Shown here: piece after piece, positions 1-12,845 of the stretch
Numbering within the stretch: the stretch's first letter is position 1
How the letters are laid out: the number at the start of each line of letters is the position of its first letter
Source of the DNA: Batrachochytrium dendrobatidis JAM81
Lineage: Eukaryota; Chytridiomycota; Chytridiomycetes; Rhizophydiales
Direction: 5' to 3'
Length of the DNA stretch: 64,000 nt
Assembly: GCF_000203795.2 (NCBI RefSeq)
Contig: NW_006281102.1
Span: forward strand, 724,567 to 788,566
The notes under the pieces: model-generated
Databases searched by the model: none
The model's input: the letters and a program-made list of their open reading frames with translations, nothing else
What the model was told of the DNA's origin: nothing
Translations under genes and position numbers: made by a program

Positions 1-641
1 ATTATGATCCCGAGCAGGATGGTCCTTTAGTTTTTAATTCTACAAGGAAACAGATAGAAAACCCCCCAAAGCTTAAAGACCCAAACATTTCATTTGCATT
101 GGAGGAAATATGGGGACTTGTTATGGTATTCATCCGACATTCAAAGAGGTATTTAGCTGCTCTATATACATGATTTTATATCCTTGATCTCATTTTCATG
201 TTGAATATATGGACTAGATCTCCCAAGTTTATGGTTTATCCAAACGAGACCAAGCAAGAAATACTAAATCGTCGATTACGTATTGCAAGAACATTGCTTG
301 GACGATGGCTAGAGTATGTCGTACGGCTAGTAAAAACATCTATGCTTACATCACTAGAAGATATCCGAAAAAAGACCAGCAGGATTAAACCCGATCTATA
401 TATCACAGGCATAAATATAGACTTTGCCGATAAACTATATTATCAATTTTCAACTCGGGAAAAAAAAACATATAAACAAGTACATGAAATTCATATGGCA
501 TTTAAACAGCAGTATACAGGTCTTATGTCGAACCAAGTAGTGGCTTCTGATATTTTAAATGTACATTCAAAACTTTACGGTATATGGGCAGCAGCCTTTC
601 CCGAGCAAGCGCAAGCTATGACTCGAGAAGATTTTCAATAA
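1..641 (+). CDS. 3' part of an unrecognised protein (5' end outside window)
   Basis: Two exons are visible. The first is open from the window edge to 148 and ends in phase 2. A 69-nt GT-AG intron spans 149-217. The second exon runs 218-641 and ends with TAA at 639-641. The reading frame is continuous across the junction (codon AG|A, Arg). The visible 189 or so residues are rich in charged and aromatic residues and look alpha-helical, for example a stretch beginning RRLRIARTLLGRWLEYV. I see no signal peptide, transmembrane segment or known motif and do not recognise the family. The protein ends shortly after the motif MTREDFQ. It is co-oriented with LAA1, whose start lies 236 bp downstream. 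Confidence is good that this is coding and none is claimed for function. Confidence 0.6.
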
Positions 642-876
642 AACATTCAATAATAACGCAGTCATTCTTGAAACTGGTCAAATGGTTATTAGTTTATATG
701 GGAATAAGTGATCAAAGTTGTTTTAAAAAACTATGTTAAACTCTCAATACAACTAAACTGATTGTTTAGTTGAGCAATCGACAGCAACAACAAGATTCTT
801 TGGAAAGGCAGAGCGAATCTAAAAGCAAACACATTTCAAGCGTCAAGATTCTTGATAATTGTTTTCTAGATTGAAC
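642..876. other. intergenic, promoter side of LAA1
   Basis: A 235-bp AT-rich spacer between the co-oriented unknown gene and LAA1. Nothing specific is recognised. Confidence 0.4.
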
Positions 877-3800
877 ATGTCTGCAGACACTGCTTCAACA
901 GCCACAACTGGCCAGAGTTCTACAGGAATAGTCAGTGAAACTAGCAGCAATGCTGCTTCCCTTTCTGCTCCTGCATCTTTTGCTTTTGATGAAAAGCGAC
1001 TCAATGCCTGCGACACGCCTGAACGTCAGGAACTATTGCTATTCCAATGGCTATCTGGGCTCGAGAAAGACTTGGGCTCTACCACAAAGGTAACAGCAAC
1101 TACTAGCCATCATTCTTTTAAAAGCATTGCTTCTACTATTTACTGTCTGGCTGATTCGCACACCTCTGTCCAGCTACTGCACTTTCCATCTTACTATACT
1201 GGAGCACAATGCTAGATTTGATACCAAGCATTGATGCCGGATTTATATCATGCTTGCAAGTAAATCCTTGACATCTACAATCTGACAAGTTTTTACAATG
1301 TTTTTGGTAATAGGACATTCTTAAACCTCATCAACCAAATTTGGAAAAACTGCTACTCAAGTTTTTGGGAAATCGCGATATCAAGCCATCTCGTCCGATT
1401 CGAGAGCTTATCGCAAGGACGTTTGTGCTGATCTACCACAAAGGAGATCAACGCTCCTTGTTTGATACTCTGGCTGCCATTCAGAACTTACTTTCTAATA
1501 AAAAATCTGATGACCCAGCTGTCAGGGTTGCACTGATTCATTGCATCGGTGTTTTGACCGAATCGCATGGTGTCAAGGTAATCTGGTCAATCTTGTATTC
1601 AACAAAATGATGATTTGTGTGATTTAAACCCAATGCTAATTAATACAGCTACACTTAGGTCATGTCACTCTTTGCCGAAACTGCAATTATTTTAACAAAA
1701 TCTTTCAAATCTGCCAAAGATGCAGATGTAAGCCTTGGTTTATTTAGGCTTTGTTTCATGATGTTTGGCTTGCATTTATTTTGGTTTTCATGATTCGATT
1801 TTTATGCTTGTAAATATTTTATTTAGATCACTACTAGATACGAGATCATCAAGGCCATCAGTAGCTCGTTGCGTGGAGCAGGAAAGGGTGCTACAAAAAT
1901 ACTTCTTAAAGAATTCGTTCGATTTGCAAAATTGGGAATAACCGATAAGCTTCCAATCATTCGTATGGCGTCTGCCGAGGTTGGTCTGATGGATATGATT
2001 GCCGTTATTTTATGACATCCCACCAGTCATGCCATAAAAATACTAACTTGAATTGTCATTTAGCTTTACACTGCAATCTACCAGTGTACATCATTTCTTC
2101 CCCCCACGAATTCAGTAGAAATGGAAGCATTTGTTGCTATTTTGGTAAAGTCATTGGACGGATCAAACTACACATGTCGTCGAGCTTTTTGTACATTGAT
2201 TTCTGCATTGTTTGAAATTGCACAAATACCTGAAAATTTTGCCAAAATTACTTCTAAAAGTACTTTGAAAAACGAAGCCGAAAGTACTGCAGCTGCAGCT
2301 GCAGAGATGACTATTCTTACTCAACAAGAGATTTTCAATATCATTTCTAGCCAGTTTATCAAAGCGTCTACTCGTGAAGCTCGTGTTGGTGTCATGGAAG
2401 CTACGGCTGCATTTTTAAATCGGATGGGTCCGGAATTCGTTGAAAACAACCACCCGACTATTCTCAAATCGATTGTAGATACCGTTTCAAATCCAAAAAA
2501 TTTGACAGCTCGCTACGAAAACACCTTTGTTTTTGAATGCGGTACTTTTTTAATGCGAAATGTTGTTGGGAAAATGCTGACAGAAAGAGGGCAGACGAAT
2601 TGTGTACGCGAAATTATATCTCATTACATTACTCGATGGCCTGCTGTACTTCCTACAGATACTGCTCCGTCTGATCAAGCACTGACGTTTGTGCTTTACG
2701 AACTCTCTGCGCTAATTGCAGACCTTGGACAATCTGCAAATGAGTGTCAAGAGCAGCTTGTCCAGAGTTTATTCTCCCTTCTTCCCCATCCTTCTCACAC
2801 TGTCAAAGTTGCACTTGCGTGGACATTTAGATCAATTTGTGTGGCTCTCCCAGAAAATCTTTCAACTCTTTTAAATCGTCTTGTTGGCTTACTCCAAAAA
2901 GATGTTGGGCTATTGACTCCAGATCGTCCCGATGTTGTTGACAAAATACAAGGCTATGCAAACGTAGTGGCTGCAGTTACTAGTGTAATATCACTGCATC
3001 CTCTTTATGCGGTCTATGAAGACGCGGCAACTATTTTTGGATTCTCAACCCAACTGATTCGTGCAATTGGATCATCTCGTAATCAACGTGTTTGTGTTTG
3101 CCAAGTGCAAGCTGCTTGGACTCTTATTGGATCACTTATGAGTCTAGGACCAAATTTCGTTAAAGTCCATCTATCACAGCTGTTGCTGCTTTGGAAGGCT
3201 GTGTTTCCAAAATCTCAACCAAAGGACCTTAATGCCAATCGTAGCGAACTGGAGTGGAGCTTTCAGTTTGTGTCTAGAGAATCTGCACTTGCTGCATTGT
3301 ACAGCTTTTTTGTATATAATGCCAAAGATCTTGTAACCAGTGATGTGGCAAAAAGGATTGTAGTATGTTTAAATAACACGCTGAATTTTCTTTCAACTAT
3401 CCCAGCCACTTATGGCATACCCTTGGAACAGCCTCATGCCGGGCTAACTCAGAATCGACTGTACGATCGTGAGTGCCAGCTGAGACGACGTCTTTTTCAA
3501 TGCTACAGTGCGATTAATCCCTCATCGGTCTACGACATATCCTATGTTCAATTAATGAAGGCTACCATTGATACATTTGCTCTTGATCCCGACAAGGCTG
3601 ATCGATTTTCTGGTGTATCGGGAGCGCTGATAAAGGAAAATGGACACGCAATTGAATCGGTTTTTTCAACATCTCTTATCTCCAACTACACCATATCTGT
3701 AGCTGCAGAATCTGAAGCCGAAGACAGAGGTATATCAAGAGTTATGGTGCAGGATACCGACGTTCAAGGCTTGGAGGATTTGGTATGCCTTGCTGCTTGT

Positions 3801-6800
3801 GTATGATAAACTTTTTATTGTGTATTTTAGAAATTGTTACTGACATCAGTCCAACACTTTTGCTACAAGATTGATTGCCGCGTTTTTGGAAGTTGTGATA
3901 ATGATCCTCATTGTCTTTATATTGCTTCGAGTGTTCAAACAGCCGACAAAGAAACAACTGATGGTTCTTCTAAACACATGATATATCGACCTCTGTCTGC
4001 TCCTCCCGGTGTTGCTATGGTTGATGCTGCCATTGAGCTTTTTGCTTTTCTTTTCCCGCTACAGACTTTGCAAACACAGGAAATATTTATTGAATCTATT
4101 ATCAAGAGCGTCACTGTGCAGGCAGGAAAAGTCACGCCCGCTCGCAAAGATGCAGCACAAATCAACTCCCTTATTTCCATAATAGGTGCGCTCAAGTATA
4201 TTATGGTGAAAAGAGGGCAGCTTGCAAGCGGTAAAGTGTCTGTAGCAATTAGAGATCTTGCAGATCCATTCCTCAGATCGCCAAACTCTATTTTACGTGC
4301 CACTGCAAGTGAAATTTTGGGTCGTCTCGCTCGAGTTGTTGGAACGGCCACTTTTGTTGGACCATTGATTCAAAGCTTAGTGGATCAGGTTGTTAACAAC
4401 CGTGATCCCGAGTCGCGTGCCGGAGCAGCACTTGCACTGGGATCCATTCACAGTTTTGTGGGCGGTATGGCAGCATTCTCGCACCTCAACACTGTTGTAG
4501 GAATACTGCATTCACTTTCATGCGACCCTCATCCATTGGTACATACTTGGGCACTTCACTCACTATGGCTGACAATAGAAAGCGCTGGACTCATGTATGG
4601 GCCTTTTGTAAACTCAACATTAACATTGGTGGTGAAGCTTTTTATGTGTGATAGCCATGAAATCAGTGCACCAGCAGCAAATGGATCTGGCTCAGATTCT
4701 AATGCACAAGTTGGTCCAGCATTTGGCCGTATTCTCCACGCTCTCGTTGGCGTAATTGGGCCAGAACTTCAAATGTCGACGAGTTTACGTGAAATTTGCT
4801 TTTGTCTGTATGAGCAGCTTAAAAATAATGATGACCCTTTTGTAGTTGTCGAAGCGATTCGTTGTATTCAAAACTTTATTTTATTTGCACGCAAGTATGT
4901 TGATATTCAGCAACTGATTCCATTTTTGCAAGTTCAGCTCTCAGGAGACTACCGTGCCCAAGTATACATGATCAGAAAGGCATCCGTTACTTGTTTGTAT
5001 CAACTTATACAGCACGATCCGGAAACAGTACTTTGTGCTACAATTGGAAATCAGTTAGAAGAGCAACTTTTTGCATTGCTGGATGTAGAGACGGATGTCA
5101 TGGTGCGAGATGAGATCAAGGATATCTTGATGGCACTACTACGACACGTGGCTCCAGATCATCCATCCAGGTGGCTAGATCTTTGTAAAACCATTCTTTC
5201 AAAATCATCGGCAACAAACATTGGGGATCCATACAGACAAAATATTGGTCCTTCTATTGGTAAGGCACCAGTAAGCCATACTACGTCTAAATCACTCGAG
5301 ACACAACCAGGCGTTCATTCTGTTGAAAAGGGTGATGATGACGATGAAGATGACATACTTGATGAGAGGCGTCAACAAAGTATGGATACTACTCACGATG
5401 CAGCCACTATGTCTAGTTCTCAAAAAGACAAAACTGCATCTCATATAGTCAATATTGGAAGAAAATCTTCGAATATTGTTGTTGTTTTGCTTCCTCGATG
5501 GCGCACCCAAACCTTTGCTTTAACCTGTTTACGAACAGTAATCAATGTTGTTTTGGCTACTGAATCATCTGAGCATCTAGATATGGCTACTGCAAGGTCT
5601 GTACGTAAAGCACGCACAGCTGCTGGAAAAACATCCGACTTTCTGGTATTTCGCCTTGTAGATCTCATTCGTATGGCGTTCAACTCCTCTACCTCCAACA
5701 TCAATGATTTGCGCCTTGGTGGACTTTTTTTGTTGCACGACGTATTGGAGGTATACTTGTTGATTTTAAATTGCTGATTTGTGAAGTATTTAAGCTTGAT
5801 TATGCAATACTGTATTAAAACAAATGTTTTTACATTTTTAATAGAAATATTCCGACTCTATGGATCCTGACTTTGAAGGGCACATGCTTTTAGAGCAGTA
5901 CCAAGCCCAAATCATTGCTGCATTAGCACCAGCATTTGCAAATGAATCAAGCCCTGAGATTATTAGCACAGCTTGTGGTGTGTGCTCCTTTTTTATCAGT
6001 ACAAGCCAAAATATCTCTGCAATGACCAGACCATTAAAGCTACTAGGCGGTCTTTTGGATAATTTTTCTAGCAAGTACCTTATTTTAGCGTCTGATTAGT
6101 GACGACTGTTTCTTGATTTAAACATATCCTAACCATATCTTGTAAATTGCTCGATTTTATGATTTAGACGAAAGCTATGTAAATTCCCTGCCAAGTTCTA
6201 ATGCCTTTGTCATGCTTAAAATTTCGGTTTTAAAAGCTTGGGCAGAGTTACATTCTAGTTCTGTTGAACAGCCAGACTTGGTTCCCGCTATTCAGCCGTG
6301 AGTTATTTCTCTATATTGATAGGTATCTTTTAAATACTCGTGCCATATTTTGTTTAACTTTATTTTGTTTAGGTATCTGAAGCTGTTGGTAAAGCTATGG
6401 TTGAATATGCTTCAGGACTATGCCAAGCTTACTATTGATGCGGATGCATCAGACAGCAGTGTGATTGACACGTCGCCTGGGATTAACCTGTATATGTCTG
6501 CAACAAGGCAGATTACTCTTCCAGTATGTTTCAGATTTGATAATATGATCATGTACTACGAATTAATACAAATATCAACTGATGCATTGTAAGAAATGTT
6601 ACTCAACTACTGTCATTCTTGCAATTCAATAGTTTTATCAGCAGTCCTGGGTTTTGGTAATCAAGTCACTGACAGATCTTATGAGGGACAAAACTCCAGC
6701 TACATTAAAAATTCTAGGTGATTCTGAAGAAAAAAATGATTCAAAACAAATGTCGATTTTATGCATGTTACTAGGTCTCTGTGTAGAAGCTATATCAGGC

Positions 6801-8958
6801 AATAGCAATGAATCAAGCAATTTTGTGCTATTAATTCGTCAGAATTCAACCTTGGCAGCATCTCGACAAGCAAGCGCTCGAGCTGCTGAAAATATGCGTG
6901 TTGCAATCTGTCTTGGTAGCATTAAAAAGCTTTTACAGATATATTCTTTTGAAAACATGACTTTGCCTCAAGTAGGTCGACTATATTTAAACTCTCCTGT
7001 AAATGCCTATTATTTTCCATTTAGCTAAAATTGTTTGCTTTATTTTTTAAACATATTTTTATTACCTAGTCTATATATCTTGAACTACTGAGTGTTTTTA
7101 ATCGCCACGTTTTGAATAGCGATACTGTCATACACACGATTCTTGTTGATACACTTGAGCAAATGATTATAGACTCTGGTAGCACATTGTTTCAACCGCA
7201 CGGAGATGATGTAGCTTCGAATATCGATCCATTTGCTAGCACTACCGAATTGGCTTGTAATGGAATCATTCATGAAAAAGTTTACAAAGTCGTGCTGGTT
7301 TTATTCCATATTATTGCCACATACATTCCAACTTTAAATACTCAATCCAACTCACAAAGTAAGCAATGTTATTCTGTACTTGCTTTAACTAGAAGCATTG
7401 TATTGATCGTTTACTTTTTATCAACATCATTTCATGTCGTTGTATGTGTACCATCCAAATACTCAAACCTTATTAGTTCGAATAATGTCAGCTTCAACAC
7501 CGGAATCTGGAGCGGTAGTCGTCAAGGCATTTGGAGCACTTTTACTGCTTGCTCAGTGCTCCAGCCTTTTGCAAAAAGACAGCGAATCATTGATCTTTCT
7601 TATTTTCTCTATTTTAACAAGTAAGTATTGCACTGAGCTTAAACTAATAGCTGGTGATTTTGGTCTTACAAGTAGTTACTGACCAATATATACTTGACGA
7701 TGACTCAGCAATTGTATCCACAAAAAACTTTGCTACAGATGTTGCTCCTAAATCAATTGTTCTTATCAAGCCGTTGCTTGAAAAGCTGAATAATGATAAC
7801 CATGCCATCTCATCATCAGATCGTAGCAACGCCATATCTGACTGTCTATGTGCAACTGTTTCCAACATGTTGGATATCGCTGCACTGCAATTGTTAGTAT
7901 ATCGCGAGTTTTCACAAAAAACACAGTATATTAACAGTTTTATAATGATGCCTTGATGTAGGAAAACACTTGAAGAAACAACTGCTCGTGATGATTCTGA
8001 ACAACTTGTTATTCAAAATGCACTTTTGGTTGTCATTCTCATCTTGACAATTCAACCAGCATCAAGCCATTACTTGGCCAACCAAGTGAAACTGGTTGAG
8101 CTTTTGAACCTGATGCTAAATGGGTCAAACATTCAGGTATTTTAAACTATGTTATTGTGCTACATTTGATAATACAGCACCGTGTTTTAGACTATTCACA
8201 TTGAATTATTTGTCTACAATCTCAAACGAAATATCATGCCTGTACGGCTTTAGATTGCTCTACTTGCAACTCAATATATACGCACACTGATTTTGCTATC
8301 TTGCCGAGCCAACGACTTGGATACCAAAATTGGTGCAAGCCATCTGCGACTCTTACTGCCCATATCTGCTAGATACATTTACCTTTTGGGATTCAATCTT
8401 GCACACGGCACCGACGTTGAAAAACTTTGTGTTGTGGAGGAGTCGATGAAAACACTAATGCTTCTTGCAACAAACACAGTAAACGAGCATCATAGTAAAT
8501 AACATGCGTTGGGATGGGGAAATATGAACCATCGTATATGATGGGTTTTTATATACTGGACTGAATCTAACTGTTATTGCATTTATATGCTTGTAGAATT
8601 CACAGCACTAGCAATACTTATGCCTTTATATTTGAGATCCATGACAGATATGGTGGCTCCCGATATACCTCCATCTTTTGCATCGACTGCGTCTAAATCC
8701 ATTCACATATTTGCAGCAAAGACCTTGCTTCAGTGTGCATCGCAATGTCAAAGTCAGTTTAAACTGGTGCTCCAGACACTGGAAGATGAACAAAAGGCAA
8801 AATTGGAATGGTCATTGAAAAGTATGATGGCGGCACAAGCGAATAATGTTATGGGTGGGTTAGGAGCAAGTGATGCTAGACAAAGTGGATCAGACTACTC
8901 TCAGAACGTGTCTGCAGCACCAAAAATTCAGCTCAAAAACTTTGCTAGTTTTGGTTGA
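877..8958 (+). CDS. LAA1: LAA1/HEATR5-family HEAT-repeat protein (AP-1 accessory factor)
   Basis: This is a giant HEAT-repeat protein of about 2203 residues, close to the roughly 2000-2070 of human HEATR5A/B and yeast Laa1. The family helps recruit the AP-1 clathrin adaptor in trans-Golgi/endosome traffic. Sixteen exons fit in phase: 877-1089, 1314-1577, 1659-1727, 1827-1979, 2064-3782, 3831-5750, 5845-6074, 6175-6297, 6373-6523, 6633-6971, 7070-7358, 7477-7620, 7673 (or 7676)-7892, 7962-8136, 8254-8494 and 8597-8958. Family hallmarks include the N-terminal LLLFQWLSGLEKDL block, the segment QAAWTLIGSLMSLGPNFVKV, LLLLWKAVFPKS, and a C-terminus KIQLKNFASFG like the KIxLK tail of Laa1. An acidic stretch (DDDDEDDILDE) interrupts the repeats near 5330-5370. 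The ATG at 877 is the first in frame. The 6175 acceptor and a possible mini-exon near 8190-8220 are the least certain points. Confidence 0.9.
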
Positions 8959-9388
8959 ATATCATATTCAAATTTTTACAGGACAGTGATTGAAAACGGT
9001 TTAAATAGATTTCCACTCTATTTTTAAAAATGTGCTATGCAAGATGTAGTTTGATTTTACGTTTGAAACCAATGTGATGAGCCATATTTTTAAAGGTCTA
9101 TTGTTTATTGACTCGGTATGAATACGATCTATTGAGATATTCCTGCAGCTTTGAGTTTGAACCAGATTGGAGTAAAAAAGACAAGTGAAAAGGGATCTGG
9201 AGAAAGCAAAGATGGAAAACATTGGCAATATAGAAAACATGGCAAGAATCAAGGACGGACCAGTTCAAGAAAACGTAACTGGACAAAGAAATAAAATCGA
9301 CATGGGTTTGTTCACGAAAGTGGTATCAAAGTACAAAAGCGAATTTGAAGATTGAAGCTTACACAAATCACCTAGATGCGATACGAGA
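8959..9388. other. convergent intergenic spacer
   Basis: A 430-bp AT-rich region between the 3' ends of LAA1 (+) and the S-x-I-F repeat protein gene (-). Small open frames on the minus strand have no features of real genes. It most likely holds the two 3' untranslated regions. Confidence 0.4.
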
Positions 9389-10564
9389 TTAAAACCAAAT
9401 CTGACTACCATTGTTCTGGCCCTGACCCTGACGACGTCCTTTTCCACGAGTGTCGCGATTTAAATCTGAAGAAGAAACGCCTCCTACACGGTCAAGATTG
9501 TCCAGCTTGCTGTTGGAGCGAGACAGGTCAGGAGTAGAGCGGGTATACTCTGCAGCAGCAGCTACAGATGCAGCAGAACCTTTAATAGGGTCGCCAAAGA
9601 TGTTTGAAAACGAGGTGCTTTTTTGGTAGTCGGGCTTGGGACTCCACGAAGGCTCATAGTCGGCAGGTTTGGGCTGAGCGCGTTTACCACTGCGAGGAGA
9701 ACGGACAGCAATTGCCGCAGGAGAGTCGTTACTTTGATGAAAGATATCTGAAGTGCTCCGGTCGCCATGAAAGTGACGACGAGATCCACGAATTGCAGCA
9801 GTAGGAGATGCATCATCAAAAATAGATGAACGTTGATGGTTCTGATTCAGCCTATCAGGCTGAGATGCAGCAGAATGGTTTGAATGATACGAATCTCTTT
9901 GCTGGGAAGAGGCCAAAGAGTTAGTAGAGAAACTTTCAAAGCGATCCACCAGAGCGGCATCTTCATGAGCGCCTTCATAGGGTTCAGCGCCATAGTGGCT
10001 GTTAGACTTGTCGACAGCATATGTTCCTGGAGTAGAACGACGAGATGTGCTCTGGAAGGAAGGAGTATAACCACCAGTAGCAGGCTGGATGCCGTAACGA
10101 GGAGTCTGAACAGCACTGCTGGTCCCACTAGCACCACCCGAGTTTCCACCAAAAAAGATATCTGAAGCCATTGGGTCCTTGCGAGGCGTACCTTTTCCAC
10201 TATTTGACACCGAGTTAGTAGACGAGTCTGCATAGTTAAAAACATTCGACTGGTTTCGGTATGTCCGTTGCTTGGGAGGAGTAGTGGTATTGCTGTGGTT
10301 GCCAGTACCGAAAATATCTGAACTGCGCTGACGAGAGGCAGTTTCTTGAGAAATCTGCTGCTGCTGCTGATAACGCTCCTGAACATCGTAGTTGGTATCT
10401 GTATTGGCAGAAGTGTAGCGTGATGGCTTGGACACGCTAGCATTGGAGTCTGCATAGGAGCTGCGACCTACAAAGGGGGTTGCAGATCCAGACAGGACGC
10501 TGGACATGGCAGAGGAGTTCTGGTGAGAAGATAGCTTCTGGGTGGAAGGAGTACTTGATAGCAT
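9389..10564 (-). CDS. low-complexity protein with six S-[DNST]-[IV]-F motifs
   Basis: An intronless 391-residue frame of Ser/Asn/Gln/Pro-rich, probably disordered sequence. It carries a degenerate short motif at roughly residues 81 (SSDIFG), 105 (QSNVFN), 133 (ASDIFF), 246 (SSIFDD), 271 (TSDIFH) and 319 (FSNIFG). The spacing is irregular, which suggests tandem linear motifs and not a folded domain. The MASDIFF and SNIFGDP copies resemble the MASNIFGTP block of the animal Jupiter/HN1 (JPT) microtubule-associated family; this is a similarity by eye, not proven homology. The C-terminus is basic and Gly/Gln-rich, ending SQIWF. The start is the first ATG (10562-10564). The gene is divergent from IVD with a 209-bp shared promoter region. 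Function is unknown; binding of a repeated partner surface is inference. Confidence 0.75.
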   Translation of the reverse strand: MLSSTPSTQKLSSHQNSSAMSSVLSGSATPFVGRSSYADSNASVSKPSRYTSANTDTNYDVQERYQQQQQISQETASRQRSSDIFGTGNHSNTTTPPKQRTYRNQSNVFNYADSSTNSVSNSGKGTPRKDPMASDIFFGGNSGGASGTSSAVQTPRYGIQPATGGYTPSFQSTSRRSTPGTYAVDKSNSHYGAEPYEGAHEDAALVDRFESFSTNSLASSQQRDSYHSNHSAASQPDRLNQNHQRSSIFDDASPTAAIRGSRRHFHGDRSTSDIFHQSNDSPAAIAVRSPRSGKRAQPKPADYEPSWSPKPDYQKSTSFSNIFGDPIKGSAASVAAAAEYTRSTPDLSRSNSKLDNLDRVGGVSSSDLNRDTRGKGRRQGQGQNNGSQIWF

Positions 10565-10773
10565 TTGAATAGTCTGAAGAATTGAAAACTTTGGAAATTC
10601 TGCAAGTCGACCACTTGTGAAATCGGTCGAGAATTGGACTGCAGTGAGGATTATTTATCAATTACAATCCGATTCAGCTGAATCTGACCTGCAGTTGCTT
10701 GTGTTGACTAGATTCCTTCAAACTCGTCAAATTTCTATTTGAATTCTTTCCTTACACTTGCCTTCATCGAATC
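10565..10773. promoter_or_regulatory. divergent promoter region (S-x-I-F protein / IVD)
   Basis: A 209-bp spacer between two divergently transcribed start codons. It must carry both promoters, but no specific site is recognised. Confidence 0.35.
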
Positions 10774-12845
10774 ATGTTCAGGGTCTCTGCTGCCTTGCGT
10801 TGTGCTACTTCTGCTCTGGTATGTAATTCACTGTCTATGCTCTTGATTCATGTCTTGAGTAGTTTTATGATGGAATCCTATACACTTTATCCTGTTTTGG
10901 TCCAAGTGATCGGATCACTGAATCCTGTTTTTTAAATCAACCAACATGCATACCAATCTCTTTCGGTCTTGCTTTGAACTCTAGAAGAAATCCACTGCTC
11001 CCTCACTGGTCGTCAAACGTAGTATTGCTTATGACTCGTACAATGTCCCTGTTGCCGGTCTTTCTGAAGAACTTTCCGAGGTTAGTCCTGTACACATTCT
11101 AGTACATCTCTCATTGGGCTAACCAACTCTATCAACTAGCTTCGCGAATCAGTCCACGAGTTTGCACAGCGTGAGCTTGCTCCCCTTGCTGAACAGATTG
11201 ACAAATCCAACAACTTTCCCATGGTAAGTATTTGAACTTGTAATCTACTCTAGCTCATTATTTAGGGCTAGATTAGAAGCTTTGGGCGTGTGGATTAAAA
11301 ACCTTACACTTTGTTAAAATGGTAATGATTTAAACATTGCAAATCTATCGACTTGCAGGATATGTGGCGCAAGCTTGGTGATATGGGCCTTCTTGGTATT
11401 ACTGCTCCTGAGGAGTATGGCGGTCAAGGAATGGGTTATCTTGCTCATACCGTTGCTATGGAAGAACTCAGTCGTGCATCTGGATCTGTTGCTCTCAGCT
11501 ATGGTGCTCACTCCAATCTGTGTGTCAACCAGATCGTGCGCAATGGCAACAAGGCTCAAAAGGAAAAGTATCTTCCCAAGCTGATCTCTGGTGAGCACGT
11601 TGGTGCTCTTGCCATGAGCGAGGCTGGATCGGGATCGGATGTCGTATCCATGAAACTGCGTGCTGAAAAGAAGGGCGATCGTTACATTCTCAACGGTACC
11701 AAATTTTGGATTACAAACGGTCCCGATGCTAACGTGTTGGTTGTGTATGCAAAGACTGATATCAACTCTGGACCAAAGGGAATCACTGCCTTTTTGATTG
11801 AAAAGGTCAGTCATGATGGTGCATTTGTTTTGGAATACTCTGAATTACAGAATGGAGTGCTTTTTAGATAATTGGCTGATATTGTCACAATCATACCTTT
11901 TCAATTGCTTTAATAGGGATTCAAGGGTTTTACAACTTCTCCTAAGCTAGACAAGCTTGGTATGCGTGGATCAAACACATGTGAACTGGTGTTTGACAAC
12001 TGCGAAGTTCCAGGTATGAGATGCATGCATTTTTAAGCTTTAAATCATACTGGTTTTGTTTGCAATGTCAAGATCGTGTTGATGTGTGCAGATACGATCA
12101 ATGACTAATCACTCTTGTTAATTAAAATGGCATGTATAGCTGAAAATGTTTTGGGTGAAGTTGGCAAGGGAGTATATGTTCTCATGAGCGGTCTTGATCT
12201 CGAGCGACTTGTTTTATCTGGTGGTCCTCTTGGGTATGTGATGGAATATGTACTGTTTATTATAAAGTGCCATTACTAAATGGATTTATAGTTTGATGCA
12301 GGCTGCCCTTGATGTGACTGTCCCGTATGTTCACGACCGTACTCAGTTTGGTCAAAAAATCGGTGAATTCCAAGTATGTCGACTATATCTATTGCTGAAC
12401 GAGCTTTTTGGTACAAAAAGTACAAGACTATATTATTGACCAAATCCTTATTGTTGTAGCTTTTGCAAGCCAAGCTTGCCGATATGTATACCAAACTCAG
12501 TGCATCTCGCTCATACGTGTACGCTGTTGGTCGAGCATGCGATCTTGGCCATTATAGCAGCAAAGACTGTGCAGGAGCCATTCTTTACTCTGCAGAGCGG
12601 GCTACCGAATGTGCACTCGATGCTATCCAGTGTCTTGGTGAGTTTATACTACTACAACAACGAATAGTGCTGCAGTGACTAACAATAAAATGTTCAATTT
12701 GATTTGAATAGGTGGAAATGGATTTATCAATGATTATCCCACTGGAAGATTGCTGCGTGATGCCAAACTATACGAGATTGGAGCAGGCACCAGTGAGATC
12801 CGTCGCATGTTGATTGGTCGTGAGTTTAACAAGAACTTTAAATAA
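10774..12845 (+). CDS. IVD: isovaleryl-CoA dehydrogenase, mitochondrial
   Basis: A flavoprotein that oxidises isovaleryl-CoA to 3-methylcrotonyl-CoA in mitochondrial leucine breakdown, passing electrons to ETF. Nine exons fit in phase: 10774-10818, 10985-11080, 11140-11223, 11359-11805, 11917-12013, 12140-12233, 12292-12373, 12460-12637 and 12712-12845, giving 418 residues (human enzyme 426). The N-terminus ([15 protein letters not shown]) is an Arg/Ser-rich presequence. FAD-binding acyl-CoA dehydrogenase blocks are clear: [29 protein letters not shown] and [11 protein letters not shown]. The IVD-specific catalytic glutamate sits in [15 protein letters not shown] at about residue 278, while the usual MCAD glutamate position reads YEIGAGTSE, as expected for IVD. 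No oddities were seen. Introns are 55-166 nt with standard GTATGT/GTAAGT-like donors. Confidence 0.96.

Noticed and set aside
10774..12845. Horizontal transfer of the IVD gene from bacteria
   Set aside because: It has a mitochondrial presequence, nine exons with host-like introns and codon use like its neighbours; ordinary mitochondrial descent is sufficient.
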